Origin: Janthinobacterium silvisoli
GTDB taxonomy: Bacteria; Pseudomonadota; Gammaproteobacteria; Burkholderiales; Burkholderiaceae_D
Reading direction: 5' to 3'
Length of the DNA stretch: 64,000 nucleotides
Assembly (NCBI RefSeq): GCF_014200725.1
Contig: NZ_JACHCL010000002.1
Coordinates: 868,001-932,000 of the forward strand
Part shown: piece by piece, positions 34,381 through 43,475 of the stretch
Numbering within the stretch: the stretch's first letter is position 1
Layout: each line of letters begins with the position of its first letter
Notes under the pieces: model-generated
The model's database searches: none
The model's input: the letters and a program-made list of their open reading frames with translations, nothing else
Told to the model about the DNA's origin: nothing
Program-made: the position numbers and the translations under genes

Positions 34381-35066
34381 TGGATACCGGGAACATCTTG
34401 CTGATCCACGCAGATTACACGCGCCGCGCCACAGTTGTTCCCGGCCAGCATCGCTGGCTGGCCTCGCCGCAGGGCGGGGTCGATCGGGTGATGCTGGACC
34501 GCTTGGGCGGCGAACGGGCGCGCGCCACCAGTCTCGTGCGTTATGCGCCCGGCGCCCATTTCCCGGTGCACCAGCATCCTGGCGGCGAGGAAATCCTGGT
34601 GCTATCCGGTACGTTCTCAGCTGATGGCGAGCAGTATCCAGCAGGCAGCTATCTGCGCAATCCGCCCGGCTCGTCGCACCACCCTTCAAGTAGCGATGGC
34701 GCCGTGCTGTTCGTCAAGCTATGGCAAATGACGGACGACGAACAGGCTGTGCTACGCATCGATACCCGCGATTCGACACACTGGCAAGATCAAGGGGATC
34801 GCGATATCTGTCCGCTATTCAGCAATAAAAACGAACAGGTCAGCCTGCAACACCTGGCGCCGGAAGCAGTGTTATCCATCGATGACGCGGAACTGCTGGT
34901 GCTAGAAGGTGAACTGCTGTCCGATGGACTGTGCTTTCCGCGCCACAGCTGGCTGCGCCTGCCACCCGGCGACAGGCTGACGCTGAGCGCCAGCACACAC
35001 GGCGCCACCATCTACCTGAAAACCGGCCACCTGGCTTACCTCAGCAGCCTGGGGGCGCCATGCTGA
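34380..35066 (+). CDS. ChrR-like cupin protein
   Basis: 228 residues in two related halves. The first half has the cupin metal motif HFPVHQHPGGEEILVLSGTFSADGEQYPAGSYLRNPPGSSHHP, as in the C-terminal domain of the anti-sigma factor ChrR. The second half (~130-228) repeats the fold but lacks most His ligands. No zinc-binding anti-sigma N-terminal domain is present, so it is probably a cupin enzyme or sensor rather than a true anti-sigma factor. It overlaps the following gene by seven bases. Confidence 0.8.
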   Translation: MDTGNILLIHADYTRRATVVPGQHRWLASPQGGVDRVMLDRLGGERARATSLVRYAPGAHFPVHQHPGGEEILVLSGTFSADGEQYPAGSYLRNPPGSSHHPSSSDGAVLFVKLWQMTDDEQAVLRIDTRDSTHWQDQGDRDICPLFSNKNEQVSLQHLAPEAVLSIDDAELLVLEGELLSDGLCFPRHSWLRLPPGDRLTLSASTHGATIYLKTGHLAYLSSLGAPC

Positions 35067-36148
35067 CGCCCCGCATCGTCATAGTTGGCGGCGGCCTGGC
35101 TGGCTTGTATGCCGCGTATCTGCTGGAACAGCGCGGCGTGACTGACTATGTGCTGCTGGAAGCGCGCGAGCGCTTCGGTGGACGCATCGTGTCCACACCC
35201 GGAGGCCATGACCTTGGCGCAACCTGGTTCTGGCCCGAATTGCAGACGCAATTGAGTGAACTGATCGACGAAGTGAAATTGCAGCGTTTCGAACAATACG
35301 CCAGCGGCGACATGCTGATCGAACGCTCGCGCCATGCTGCCCCCGAACGCATGGCCAGCTATTTCTCGGCCCCACCGTCCATGCGCCTGGCCGGCGGCAT
35401 GACGGCACTGACCGATGCCCTGCAAGCGCACATACCGCCAGAACGCACCATCACCAATCAATATGTGAGGCGAGTGCAGCGCATGGACGCGCATAGCGAG
35501 ATCGAGGCTGACGATGGACAAGGCAAACCGGTCCGCTACCGCGCCAGCCATGTCTTGCTGGCCCTGCCACCCCGGCTGGCCGCAGCCATCGCATACACCC
35601 CGGCACTGCCCGCAAGCCTGATGGATACATGGCAAGACACGCCAACCTGGATGGCGCCGCACGCCAAATATGTGGCCGTCTATGCACACGCCTTCTGGCG
35701 ATCACAAGGTTTATCGGGCCATGCGCGCAGCGCGGGCGGGCCACTGGCTGAAATACACGACGCCAGCGGCGAGCATGGCTCGCCTGCCCTGTTCGGTTTT
35801 CTTGGCGTGCCTGCCATGAACCGCCAGAACGTGGAGCAGCAACTATTGCTGGCGCATTGCCGCGCGCAACTGGTGCGCCTGTTCGGACCGGAGGCCGGAT
35901 CACCGGTAGCAGAATACCTCGAGGATTGGGCGGCAGACAGCAGCACGGCCACGCCAGCCGACCTGCACGGGCGTGGCGAACACGCCGAAGCGCCCGCCGC
36001 ACAGACTGATGAAGGCCGGTGGAAAGGCAACATCACAGGCATCGCCAGCGAATGGTCGCCCCAGTTCCCCGGCTACCTCGCTGGCGCCATCGACGCGACC
36101 CGGCGCGGCGTCGATATCTTATTTCAAACAGGGAAAATCACATCATGA
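35060..36148 (+). CDS. FAD-dependent amine oxidase family protein
   Basis: 362 residues from ATG 35060 (MLTPRIVIVGGGLAGLYAAYLLEQRG). FAD-binding GxGxxG motif at the N terminus, then LLEARERFGGRI, the amine-oxidase second motif, and a late FAD loop GIASEWSPQFPGYLAGAIDATRRG. Rather short for monoamine oxidases (~450). Substrate unknown. The start lies inside the cupin gene and its stop overlaps the next start (ATGA), so it is tightly coupled in the operon. Confidence 0.82.
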   Translation: MLTPRIVIVGGGLAGLYAAYLLEQRGVTDYVLLEARERFGGRIVSTPGGHDLGATWFWPELQTQLSELIDEVKLQRFEQYASGDMLIERSRHAAPERMASYFSAPPSMRLAGGMTALTDALQAHIPPERTITNQYVRRVQRMDAHSEIEADDGQGKPVRYRASHVLLALPPRLAAAIAYTPALPASLMDTWQDTPTWMAPHAKYVAVYAHAFWRSQGLSGHARSAGGPLAEIHDASGEHGSPALFGFLGVPAMNRQNVEQQLLLAHCRAQLVRLFGPEAGSPVAEYLEDWAADSSTATPADLHGRGEHAEAPAAQTDEGRWKGNITGIASEWSPQFPGYLAGAIDATRRGVDILFQTGKITS

Positions 36149-37167
36149 AAACCACTTACCGGGCCATGCAGGTCAGCCAGCCAGGCGTTCTGGAACTGGT
36201 GCAGCGCGTCACTCCGACACCAGGCGCGGGCGAAGTCTTGATTGCCGTTGAAGCCTGCGGCATTTGCGGCGCGGATGCCGGCGCCATCGAAGGCGATGAA
36301 AGGGGCACACAATTGCCGCGCGTGCCCGGCCATGAAGTGGTGGGACGCATCGCCGCCATCGGCGCCGGCACGCCTGCCTGCTGGAAGGTGGGCCAGCGCG
36401 TGGGCGTGGGCCGGCTGGGTGGCCATTGCTATGCATGCGAGCAATGCCACCGGGGTCAGTTCCAGCTTTGCATGGACCAGCCAGCCATGGGTAGTACCCG
36501 CGATGGCGGTTATGCGGAAATGATGCTGGCCCGCAGCACGGGACTGGTGAGGATTCCCGATGAACTCGATGCGGAACACGCGGCGCCCCTGCTATGCGCC
36601 GGTATTGCTACCTTTAATGCATTGAAGAAATCAGGCGCGCAAGCCGGTGACCTGGTGGCCATTCTCGGCATTGGCGGGCTGGGGCATCTGGCGGTGCAAT
36701 ATGCGCGCAAGATGGGCTATCGGGTAGTGGCTATCGGACGGCGCGCCGAACTTGCTGTCGATGCACCCGCACTGGGCGCGCATCGCCATATCGACAGTAG
36801 CCAGGAAGACGCGACCGCCGTGCTGCAAGCCATGGGCGGCGCGCAAGTGATTCTTTCCACTATCACCGACAGCGCTGCTACCTCGATGCTGTTGGCTGGA
36901 CTGGCGCCGCAAGGCAGGCTGGTCGTAGTCGGGGCGGGCAAGCAAGCCTTGACCATTGCGCCCGGCGCGCTGGTGGGTGGCGAGCGTTTGGTGCAGGGAA
37001 CGATCACGGGCACGCCCCATGAAGCGGGCAAGACGCTCGACTTCAGCATCCTGGCCGACATACGCCCACTGGTCGAAACCATGCCTTTGGCGCAGGCGAA
37101 CGAGGCGTACCGGAAAATGCGCTCGGGCCAGGTCCGCTACCGCATGGTGCTGACGATGCAGTCTTAA
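36145..37167 (+). CDS. Zinc-dependent alcohol dehydrogenase family (MDR)
   Basis: 340 residues from ATG 36145. Catalytic zinc ligands are visible: Cys in EACGICGADAGAIEGD, and the GHEVVGRI motif (PRVPGHEVVG). Structural-zinc Cys lie in HCYACEQCHRGQFQLC. Nucleotide-binding ILGIGGLGHLAVQYARKMG. This is the group that oxidises or reduces alcohols and aldehydes with NAD(P). Last gene of the SDR/AhpD/cupin/FAD operon; its stop overlaps the convergent epimerase gene. Confidence 0.9.
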   Translation: MKTTYRAMQVSQPGVLELVQRVTPTPGAGEVLIAVEACGICGADAGAIEGDERGTQLPRVPGHEVVGRIAAIGAGTPACWKVGQRVGVGRLGGHCYACEQCHRGQFQLCMDQPAMGSTRDGGYAEMMLARSTGLVRIPDELDAEHAAPLLCAGIATFNALKKSGAQAGDLVAILGIGGLGHLAVQYARKMGYRVVAIGRRAELAVDAPALGAHRHIDSSQEDATAVLQAMGGAQVILSTITDSAATSMLLAGLAPQGRLVVVGAGKQALTIAPGALVGGERLVQGTITGTPHEAGKTLDFSILADIRPLVETMPLAQANEAYRKMRSGQVRYRMVLTMQS

Positions 37168-38066
37168 TGAGGTGGGCTCAGCATATCCTTGCTGATCCAT
37201 TCGAGAACCGACGGCCCTGTTGGCTGCCAGCCCAGCAGCTTGCGCGAGCGTTCGCCGCGCACGCGGCTATTGGAACCGAGGCCGTACGAGGCCATTTCAT
37301 AACCCCATTCGGCGATGGCTTCGGGCAGCGGCCAATCCTGCGCCGGGCCCAGGTCCAGCGCCTCGGCCATTGCCGCCGTCATGTCGCGGAAGGCGGCTTC
37401 GCCCGACTCGACAAAATAGAAAGTGCCGGCTGGCGATTTTTCCAGCGCCAGCAGATACAGGCTGACCACGTCGTCGATGTGCACGTTGGACCAGATATTA
37501 CGGCCCGGTCCTACGTGGCGCACGATGCCGCTCTTGCGCGCCTGCTTGAGCAAACGCGGCAATTGCACGCTGTCGCGCGGCAAGGCGCCATGGCCATAGA
37601 TCAGGGTATTGCACAGCACGCTGGCGCGCACGCCTTGCGCGCCGCTGGCCAAAATCAAGTCGTCGATGGCCACGCGGGCAGCCTTGTCGGCGGTCGGCGC
37701 GGGCAGCTTGTCTTCATAATAAATCTGTTCCGTGCCCTCGCCGCCCGAAGCGTCGCCCACGATGGACGAGCCGCTGGTGTGCAAATACACCTTGTTGCTG
37801 CCGGCCAGCGCTTCGAGAATGGCTTCCACGGCGCCGCGGTGGTCGCTGCTGGCTGCATTGATGACGGCGTCGGCGGCGCGCGCCTGCTCGATGATCAGTT
37901 CGCGGTCATTCAAGTTACCCAATACGCCTTGCACGCCGATGGTCGCCAATTCAGCCACTTGCTCGGGTTTGCGCACCAGGCCCGTGACCTGATGGCCGGC
38001 GCGCACCAGGCCCGCCGCGATGGAACTGCCGATAAAACCTGCCGCACCTGTCAAAAATACTTTCAT
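37164..38066 (-). CDS. NAD-dependent epimerase/dehydratase family protein
   Basis: 300 residues, extended SDR. GxxGxxG motif FLTGAAGFIGSSIAAGLVRAGHQV at the N terminus, then AVINAASSDHRG, VYLHTSGSSIVG, and YYEDKLP in place of the usual YxxxK region. Later NIWSNVHIDDVVSLYLLALEKSPAGTFYFV as in the WcaG/YeeZ-type group. Substrate unknown. Convergent with the zinc dehydrogenase, sharing TTAA at the stops. Confidence 0.82.
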   Translation of the reverse strand: MKVFLTGAAGFIGSSIAAGLVRAGHQVTGLVRKPEQVAELATIGVQGVLGNLNDRELIIEQARAADAVINAASSDHRGAVEAILEALAGSNKVYLHTSGSSIVGDASGGEGTEQIYYEDKLPAPTADKAARVAIDDLILASGAQGVRASVLCNTLIYGHGALPRDSVQLPRLLKQARKSGIVRHVGPGRNIWSNVHIDDVVSLYLLALEKSPAGTFYFVESGEAAFRDMTAAMAEALDLGPAQDWPLPEAIAEWGYEMASYGLGSNSRVRGERSRKLLGWQPTGPSVLEWISKDMLSPPH

Positions 38067-38158
38067 GCTTAGCTCCTCAGTTGGTTGGGATGATTCATCT
38101 CACCAAGCGAGTATGCGCTGTTTATGTCATTGCAAAAAGTAGTCGTGCGGCAAATGAT

Positions 38159-40117
38159 TTATGACTTCGAAGCAACAGTCTTGGCTTTAAGCTGCAGGGC
38201 GGCAATATAACGGCTTTGGTGAGCCGGGTCTTGCGGCGTGAGCAAGCTCAATCTGTCCCGGGCGCGCGTGGCCGCCACATAGAAGCGGTTTTCCTCTTCC
38301 AGCGGGTCGGTCTTGCTGCGCGGAAATTCATCGATAGCCAGATAGGGCAAGATCACATGGCTATATTCCAGGCCCTTGATCTGGTCGATGCAGGCGATCA
38401 CGATCTTGGCCTTGCCGCTGGTCACGGCGACAGCCTCTTCCATTTCACCTAACCAGCTTGCGAAGTCGCCCAGCGACGTTTCCGCTTCCGTGCAGACGGC
38501 AATAAAACCGTGCAGCGAGCGCGCTACCACCCTCGCCTGCGCCGGATCGACATAGATGCGGCGGGCCGTCTGTTCCAGCTGCATCAAACCAAAGATATGC
38601 TGCAAGGCGGCGCCCGCCGGCGCCTCGGCAGGCAATGTCCGCAGATAGTCGACGGCGGCCAGGGTCAAGGCCGCCTTGTCCTGGTTGACAGACTTGGCCA
38701 GCTGATTGGTCAAAAAACCTTCCAGCAAGTCCGGGTAATTGGCAACGTCGGCCTTGGCTTGCTGCAACTGGCTGCGTGTAAACGGGATTTCTGCAAACGC
38801 CACCAGCGCTTCGAGGATCTCGCCACGGCGCGGGCCGTTCTTGATCGCATGCAAGTCCTTGCGGGCGATGGCGACCATGCCGCGCAGCATCAGCACTTCC
38901 TGGCTCAGCAAATAACTGTGCATGTCGAGCAAGTCATACGCGATGCCGCTCTGAAACAGCGCTGTTTCCACGCGAATAGCCTGGTCGCGGTCGCGCAGCA
39001 AAATCGCCGTGGTGCCGGCATGGGCGTGTTCGAGGGCGGCGATCAGCTGCGCACTGCAGGCTTGCGGCTGGGTGTGTTCGTAATGCAGCACCTCGATTAC
39101 AGTGGCACGGTTCAAGGCAGACACGCTGGCCTTGTTTTTCAGCGTACCCACCGCTAACGCCAATTGCGTGCCGTAGCGGTAGGATGCCGTCAGCGGCAAG
39201 CGCTGCAAGGTGGGGAATTCCTGCTCGAAACGCTGGCGCAGGAAACGGTGATCGGCGCCCGACCAGGTATAAATGACCTGGTCCTTGTCGCCCGCGCCGC
39301 AGAAAAAAGCGTTGCCACGGCGTATCAGCATGGTCAGCAAGCGAAACGATGCTTCATTCAAATCGTGCAATTCATCGGCCACGATGATCTGGAATGCCGG
39401 CAATTGCTGGCGCAGCGGTTCATCGTCGGTCAGCAAACGCACCAGGTCATACGTGGCGTCGAACGGGCCACGGAACTGGATATCGCCCGTATCGGCGCCG
39501 CGCAAGCCTTCATATTCACGGCTCCACAGATAATGCGTGCGCGACATGCCCAGCATTTCCAGATTGTCTTCCATGGAATTGCTTTCAAAGTCGGCGCCAT
39601 GCAAATCGAGCCGCGCCTTGCTACGTAGCTGCAACTTCAAAAATTCGGCGATGGCGGCATTAGTGGTATTGATTTCCAGCGGGTAACGGTCGGCATATTT
39701 TTCCGCCACTACGGCCAAAGCTTCCCAGGCAACAGGGCGCAACTCTTCATTGCTGCGCATGGCTGCCACTTGCATGCCTTCCATTTGCAGCAGCACTTTG
39801 GCGGCAAAGGCATCGAAGGTATCGATGGTCAGCCGCTTGACCACGCCCAGCGGCACACCGACTTCCAGCAAGCGCTGGCGCAAGGCCACGCGCGCTGCTT
39901 CCGTGAACACCAGGGCCAGCATGCGTTCGGGCGCGCGGCCCCGGTGCAGCGCTTCGGCCAGGCGCAGGGCCAGGGTGGTCGTCTTGGCGGCGCCGGCATT
40001 GGCGTCGATCAAGACGATTTTTTTCTGCGCCGTCTGGATGGCGACCTGTTCCGGCGTTGGCGTGATGCGTTTGGGAATGAATTGCGGGGCGTTATCTGTA
40101 CTCAAAGCTGTACTCAA
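38159..40117 (-). CDS. UvrD/Rep-like SF1 helicase with variant motifs
   Basis: 652 residues. Q-motif TPEQVAIQTAQ, then a P-loop that reads ANAGAAKTTTL (K45), where the usual Gly before Lys is Ala. Motif Ia LVFTEAARVALRQRL, motif II VADELHDLNE instead of DEAQD, motif III GDKDQVIYTWSGAD, motif IV TASYR and motif VI RFYVAATRARDRL are present. Shorter than UvrD (~720). Probably a 3' to 5' DNA helicase or translocase, with altered ATP-site residues. Its neighbours (epimerase, EgtB-like) give no hint. Confidence 0.85.
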   Translation of the reverse strand: MSTALSTDNAPQFIPKRITPTPEQVAIQTAQKKIVLIDANAGAAKTTTLALRLAEALHRGRAPERMLALVFTEAARVALRQRLLEVGVPLGVVKRLTIDTFDAFAAKVLLQMEGMQVAAMRSNEELRPVAWEALAVVAEKYADRYPLEINTTNAAIAEFLKLQLRSKARLDLHGADFESNSMEDNLEMLGMSRTHYLWSREYEGLRGADTGDIQFRGPFDATYDLVRLLTDDEPLRQQLPAFQIIVADELHDLNEASFRLLTMLIRRGNAFFCGAGDKDQVIYTWSGADHRFLRQRFEQEFPTLQRLPLTASYRYGTQLALAVGTLKNKASVSALNRATVIEVLHYEHTQPQACSAQLIAALEHAHAGTTAILLRDRDQAIRVETALFQSGIAYDLLDMHSYLLSQEVLMLRGMVAIARKDLHAIKNGPRRGEILEALVAFAEIPFTRSQLQQAKADVANYPDLLEGFLTNQLAKSVNQDKAALTLAAVDYLRTLPAEAPAGAALQHIFGLMQLEQTARRIYVDPAQARVVARSLHGFIAVCTEAETSLGDFASWLGEMEEAVAVTSGKAKIVIACIDQIKGLEYSHVILPYLAIDEFPRSKTDPLEEENRFYVAATRARDRLSLLTPQDPAHQSRYIAALQLKAKTVASKS

Positions 40118-40160
40118 AAGAAATCCTGAAGTGGGTGCCTGGCGCGCTTGCTCTATCTAC

Positions 40161-41357
40161 TTACCAGGCGCAGGTGCGCAAGCCGGCAAACACGTCGCCG
40201 CGCTCTGGCCCATGAAAGGTCCGCATGCGGGGCGAAACCAGACGGGGCGGCGTGACAAAGGCCGCGCCGCGCAAGACCTGGTATTGCATGAAATACGGCG
40301 CCGAATAGTCGCGCCAGGGGCCGGCAACAAAACCAGGATACGGTTCAAACGGCGTCGCCGTCCACTCCCACACCTGGCCCCACTGGAAACGCGGATGGCC
40401 GGACAGCGCAGCATACTCCCATTCCGCCTCGGTCGCCAGACGGCGCCCGGCCCAGGCGCAATACGCTTGCGCTTCATACAGATTGATATGGCGCACGGCT
40501 TCCTGCAGCGGCAAGGTGACGGGCTGGCCAAACCTGACTGTGCGCCATTGCATGCCGTCCCGTAACCAGTACAGGGGCGACGAGCGCTCCTGCTGCATCA
40601 GCCAGGCGCTGCCTGCCGCGCTCCAGAACTGGCGGTTCTGGTAACCGCCATCGAACACGAATTCGGCAAACTGGGCATTCGACACGGGCACGGCGTCGAT
40701 GGTAAATGGCGGCACATAACAGGCGTACGGTGGGCATTCATTGTCGAAGGCAAAGCCCGCTTCATGGCTGGACCCTAGCTCGATGCTGCCACCAGGAAAA
40801 GCAATCTCGTTCGCCGACACTGGCAACGATGGGCTGGCAGCCAGCGTGTGCGGCGCTGGCAATTCCAGCCGCTGCAAACCGACCAGCATGGCTTCGCCGC
40901 ACAAGTCTTCATGGGCCAGCGCCAAGCGATAGGGATACAGGGCGCTATCGACATTGGCCTCGCGCGAGAGTTTATCGAGCACCCGGTCCAGCACTTCATG
41001 GCAATAGGTTTTCACGGCGCCCGGGCTGGGCAAGTCCAGGTTCCAGCGCGCCCGGTGGGACACGATATTGGCGTCGAACAAGTCGTCGCCGCGCGTCAGC
41101 AGGCAATTATAGAGGGCGTCGGCCGGATGGCTAGATGGCGCTTCGCGCAAGATGAACCACTCGGCAAACCAGGCGATATTGCCTAGCTGCCACAACGGCG
41201 GATTCAGATGCGGGAGTTGCGGTACGCGGCTGGCCAGTTCATAGCCGGCCGCCGCGTAGCAATCGAACAGCGCCATGGTTTTCTGGCGCGCCGCCAGCAG
41301 CGATTGCGCCAGTTGCTGCGCACCCGCGTGGCGGAAATTGGTATTGATCAGAGTCAT
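40161..41357 (-). CDS. EgtB/SenA-like protein with altered iron ligands
   Basis: 398 residues. N-terminal DinB_2-like bundle (LWQLGNIAWFAEWFIL, LALAHEDLCGEAML) and C-terminal FGE-sulfatase fold (PGGSIELGSSHEAGFAFDNECPP, PVSNAQFAEFVFDGGY, TEAEWEYAAL, WEWTATPFEPYPGF, QVLRGAAFVTPP). This matches ergothioneine/selenoneine synthases (EgtB, SenA), non-heme iron enzymes that add sulfur or selenium to hercynine. The three expected His ligands appear as N60, H149 and C153, so the iron site looks changed. No EgtD or SenB homologue is in the window. It lies after phoR on the same strand (66-base gap). Confidence 0.82.
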   Translation of the reverse strand: MTLINTNFRHAGAQQLAQSLLAARQKTMALFDCYAAAGYELASRVPQLPHLNPPLWQLGNIAWFAEWFILREAPSSHPADALYNCLLTRGDDLFDANIVSHRARWNLDLPSPGAVKTYCHEVLDRVLDKLSREANVDSALYPYRLALAHEDLCGEAMLVGLQRLELPAPHTLAASPSLPVSANEIAFPGGSIELGSSHEAGFAFDNECPPYACYVPPFTIDAVPVSNAQFAEFVFDGGYQNRQFWSAAGSAWLMQQERSSPLYWLRDGMQWRTVRFGQPVTLPLQEAVRHINLYEAQAYCAWAGRRLATEAEWEYAALSGHPRFQWGQVWEWTATPFEPYPGFVAGPWRDYSAPYFMQYQVLRGAAFVTPPRLVSPRMRTFHGPERGDVFAGLRTCAW

Positions 41358-41423
41358 GGTCCGATTGTAACGACTTTTGCAAGCATTGCACCAGTCGCAG
41401 CAGACATCACCGGACCCTCCGGC

Positions 41424-42743
41424 TTATTTCACCAGCAATTCACCATGATGCACAGGCGAAATGACAGACTTCGGCATGCTGACGATAAAGCTGCTGCCCT
41501 TGTCCGCCACGGACTGGATCGCCAGGGTGCCGCCATGGCGCAGCAGCACGTGCTTGACGATGGCCAGGCCCAGGCCCGTGCCCTGGGTTTCACGCGAACG
41601 GCTCTTGTCGACCCGGTAGAAACGTTCGGTCAAGCGCGAAATATGCTCCGGGCTGATGCCGATGCCCGTATCCTGGGCAATAAATTGCGGACCGGCCGGG
41701 CCATCTTGCCAGCGCAGGGTAATGCTGCCGCCGGCCGGCGTGTAGCGCACGGCGTTCGAGGCCAGGTTGCCGAACGCGCTGTAGAGCTCGTCGTAACTGC
41801 CCAGCACGTCGGGACCGTTGCATTCCATGCTGATCTGGTGCTTGCCAGCCGACAAGGCCTTGGCGTCGCGCAAAACCTGCGCCATCAGCTTGCGCACATC
41901 GACCGGTTCGGGGCGCAGCGGATAATCGACCGACTCCAGCCGCGACAGGGTCAGCATGTCTTCGATCAGATGCTGCATGCGGTGGCCCTGCTCCGTCATC
42001 AGCTTGATGTGGGCGGCGCGCGTGGCGGCGTCCAGGTCCAGCTCGGTAGAAGCGATTTCCAGGAAACCGACGATTACCGTCAGCGGCGTGCGCAATTCAT
42101 GCGAGGCGTTGGCGATAAAGTCGCGCCGCATCATTTCGATGCGTTCCGTTTCCGTCACATCGTGCGTGACCAGGATCTGGCGGCGGTTTTCGAATGGAAT
42201 GATTTGCACGATCAGCTTGCGGTTGCGGAACGTGATCGTCAGCGGCTGGTCGTAGCGCCCCAGAATAATGTAATCCATGAACTCGGGGCTGCGGATCAGA
42301 TTGGTGACGCGCATGCCCTTGTCGCGTTCATGCGTGAGACCCAGATGCTTTTCGGCGGCCGGGTTGCACCATTCCAGGAACAGCACGTCATCCATGATGA
42401 CCACGCCGTCTGGCAACAGATGCATGGCCTGGCGGAAACGCGCCAGCCACTCAGTCAGCTCGGCCTGGTTTTTTTCATCGTCGCGGCGCATGCGGTACAG
42501 GCGCGCGAAAATGCTGGTCCAGGCGCCCCAGCCGTCAGGCAGCTTGGCGCTGTGCGGATTATCGAGCCAGTTACTGAGTTGAAACAGGTACGACAGCTGC
42601 ACAAACACCATCATGGCCATCAGCACGAAGGCGATGCCCAGCGCATAGGTGGCGCCAAACAGGTACCACACCACGGCCACGCCCAGCAAGGACAACACCA
42701 TGCGCAAGGCGGCCGGCACCCAGAACAGCAATTTCGGATTCAT
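41424..42743 (-). CDS. phoR: Phosphate regulon sensor kinase PhoR
   Basis: 439 residues. Two N-terminal membrane helices (ALRMVLSLLGVAVVWYLFGATYALGIAFVLMAMMVFVQL), a basic linker, PAS domain (~100-200), H-box FIANASHELRTPLTVIVGFLE and ATPase motifs NLASNAVRYTPAG, DTGIGIS and GTGLGLAIVKHVL. PhoR phosphorylates PhoB at low phosphate. Follows phoB by 37 bases as the last gene of the pst-pho cluster. Confidence 0.95.
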   Translation of the reverse strand: MNPKLLFWVPAALRMVLSLLGVAVVWYLFGATYALGIAFVLMAMMVFVQLSYLFQLSNWLDNPHSAKLPDGWGAWTSIFARLYRMRRDDEKNQAELTEWLARFRQAMHLLPDGVVIMDDVLFLEWCNPAAEKHLGLTHERDKGMRVTNLIRSPEFMDYIILGRYDQPLTITFRNRKLIVQIIPFENRRQILVTHDVTETERIEMMRRDFIANASHELRTPLTVIVGFLEIASTELDLDAATRAAHIKLMTEQGHRMQHLIEDMLTLSRLESVDYPLRPEPVDVRKLMAQVLRDAKALSAGKHQISMECNGPDVLGSYDELYSAFGNLASNAVRYTPAGGSITLRWQDGPAGPQFIAQDTGIGISPEHISRLTERFYRVDKSRSRETQGTGLGLAIVKHVLLRHGGTLAIQSVADKGSSFIVSMPKSVISPVHHGELLVK

Positions 42744-42780
42744 AAGAAACGGGCTTTATAAACAGGCTTTACTTCAGGCT

Positions 42781-43470
42781 TTATTTTTCAGACAACATGT
42801 AGCCAACGCTGCGCACCGTCTTGATCAGGCTTTCCGCCTCCTTCAAGGCTTTGCGCAAGCGCAATACGTGGACATCGACCGTGCGTTCCTCGATCACCAC
42901 ATGGTCGCCCCACACCTTGTCGAGCAGCTGGCTGCGCGAAAACACGCGCTCGGGATGGGCCAGCAAGAACTTCAACAGTTTATACTCGGCATGACCAATA
43001 TCGATTTTCTGTTCATCCATCGTCACCGTGCAGCTGACCGGATCGAGCGCCACATTGCCAGCGCGCATGGGCGCCTGCGCGTGTTCCGGGCTCTTGCGGC
43101 GCAACAGTGCCTTGGCGCGGGCCAGCAGTTCGCGCGGCGAGAATGGCTTGGTGACGTAATCGTCCGCCCCGCTGTTCAGGCCGGCAAGCTTGTCTTCTTC
43201 CATACTCTTGGCGGTGAGCATGATGACGGGAATGGCTGCAAAATTGCGGTCGGCGCGGATGCGCGACAGCAAGCGCAAGCCTGTCTGATCCGGCAACATC
43301 CAGTCCAGCAAGATCAGATGCGGCGTGCGATGCTGGATGAAATCCCAGGCATCGGCAACGTTTTGTACAGAACAGCAATTCCAGCCAGATTCGCGCAATG
43401 AATAGGTCACCAGTTCAACAATGGCCGGCTCATCTTCAACGATCAATACTGTAGTTTTATCAGAGGCCAT
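42781..43470 (-). CDS. phoB: Phosphate regulon response regulator PhoB
   Basis: 229 residues. Receiver with VLIVEDEPAIVELV, phosphoacceptor Asp in LILLDWMLP, Thr/Ser in VIMLTAKSME and Lys in YVTKPFSPREL. OmpR-type winged helix DNA-binding domain (~125-229) with LLKFLLAHPERVFSRSQLLDKVWGDHVVIEERTVDVHVLRLRKAL. Activates genes through Pho boxes, two of which lie upstream of pstS and ppk here. Starts 5 bases after phoU. Confidence 0.97.
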   Translation of the reverse strand: MASDKTTVLIVEDEPAIVELVTYSLRESGWNCCSVQNVADAWDFIQHRTPHLILLDWMLPDQTGLRLLSRIRADRNFAAIPVIMLTAKSMEEDKLAGLNSGADDYVTKPFSPRELLARAKALLRRKSPEHAQAPMRAGNVALDPVSCTVTMDEQKIDIGHAEYKLLKFLLAHPERVFSRSQLLDKVWGDHVVIEERTVDVHVLRLRKALKEAESLIKTVRSVGYMLSEK

Positions 43471-43475
43471 AAAGC

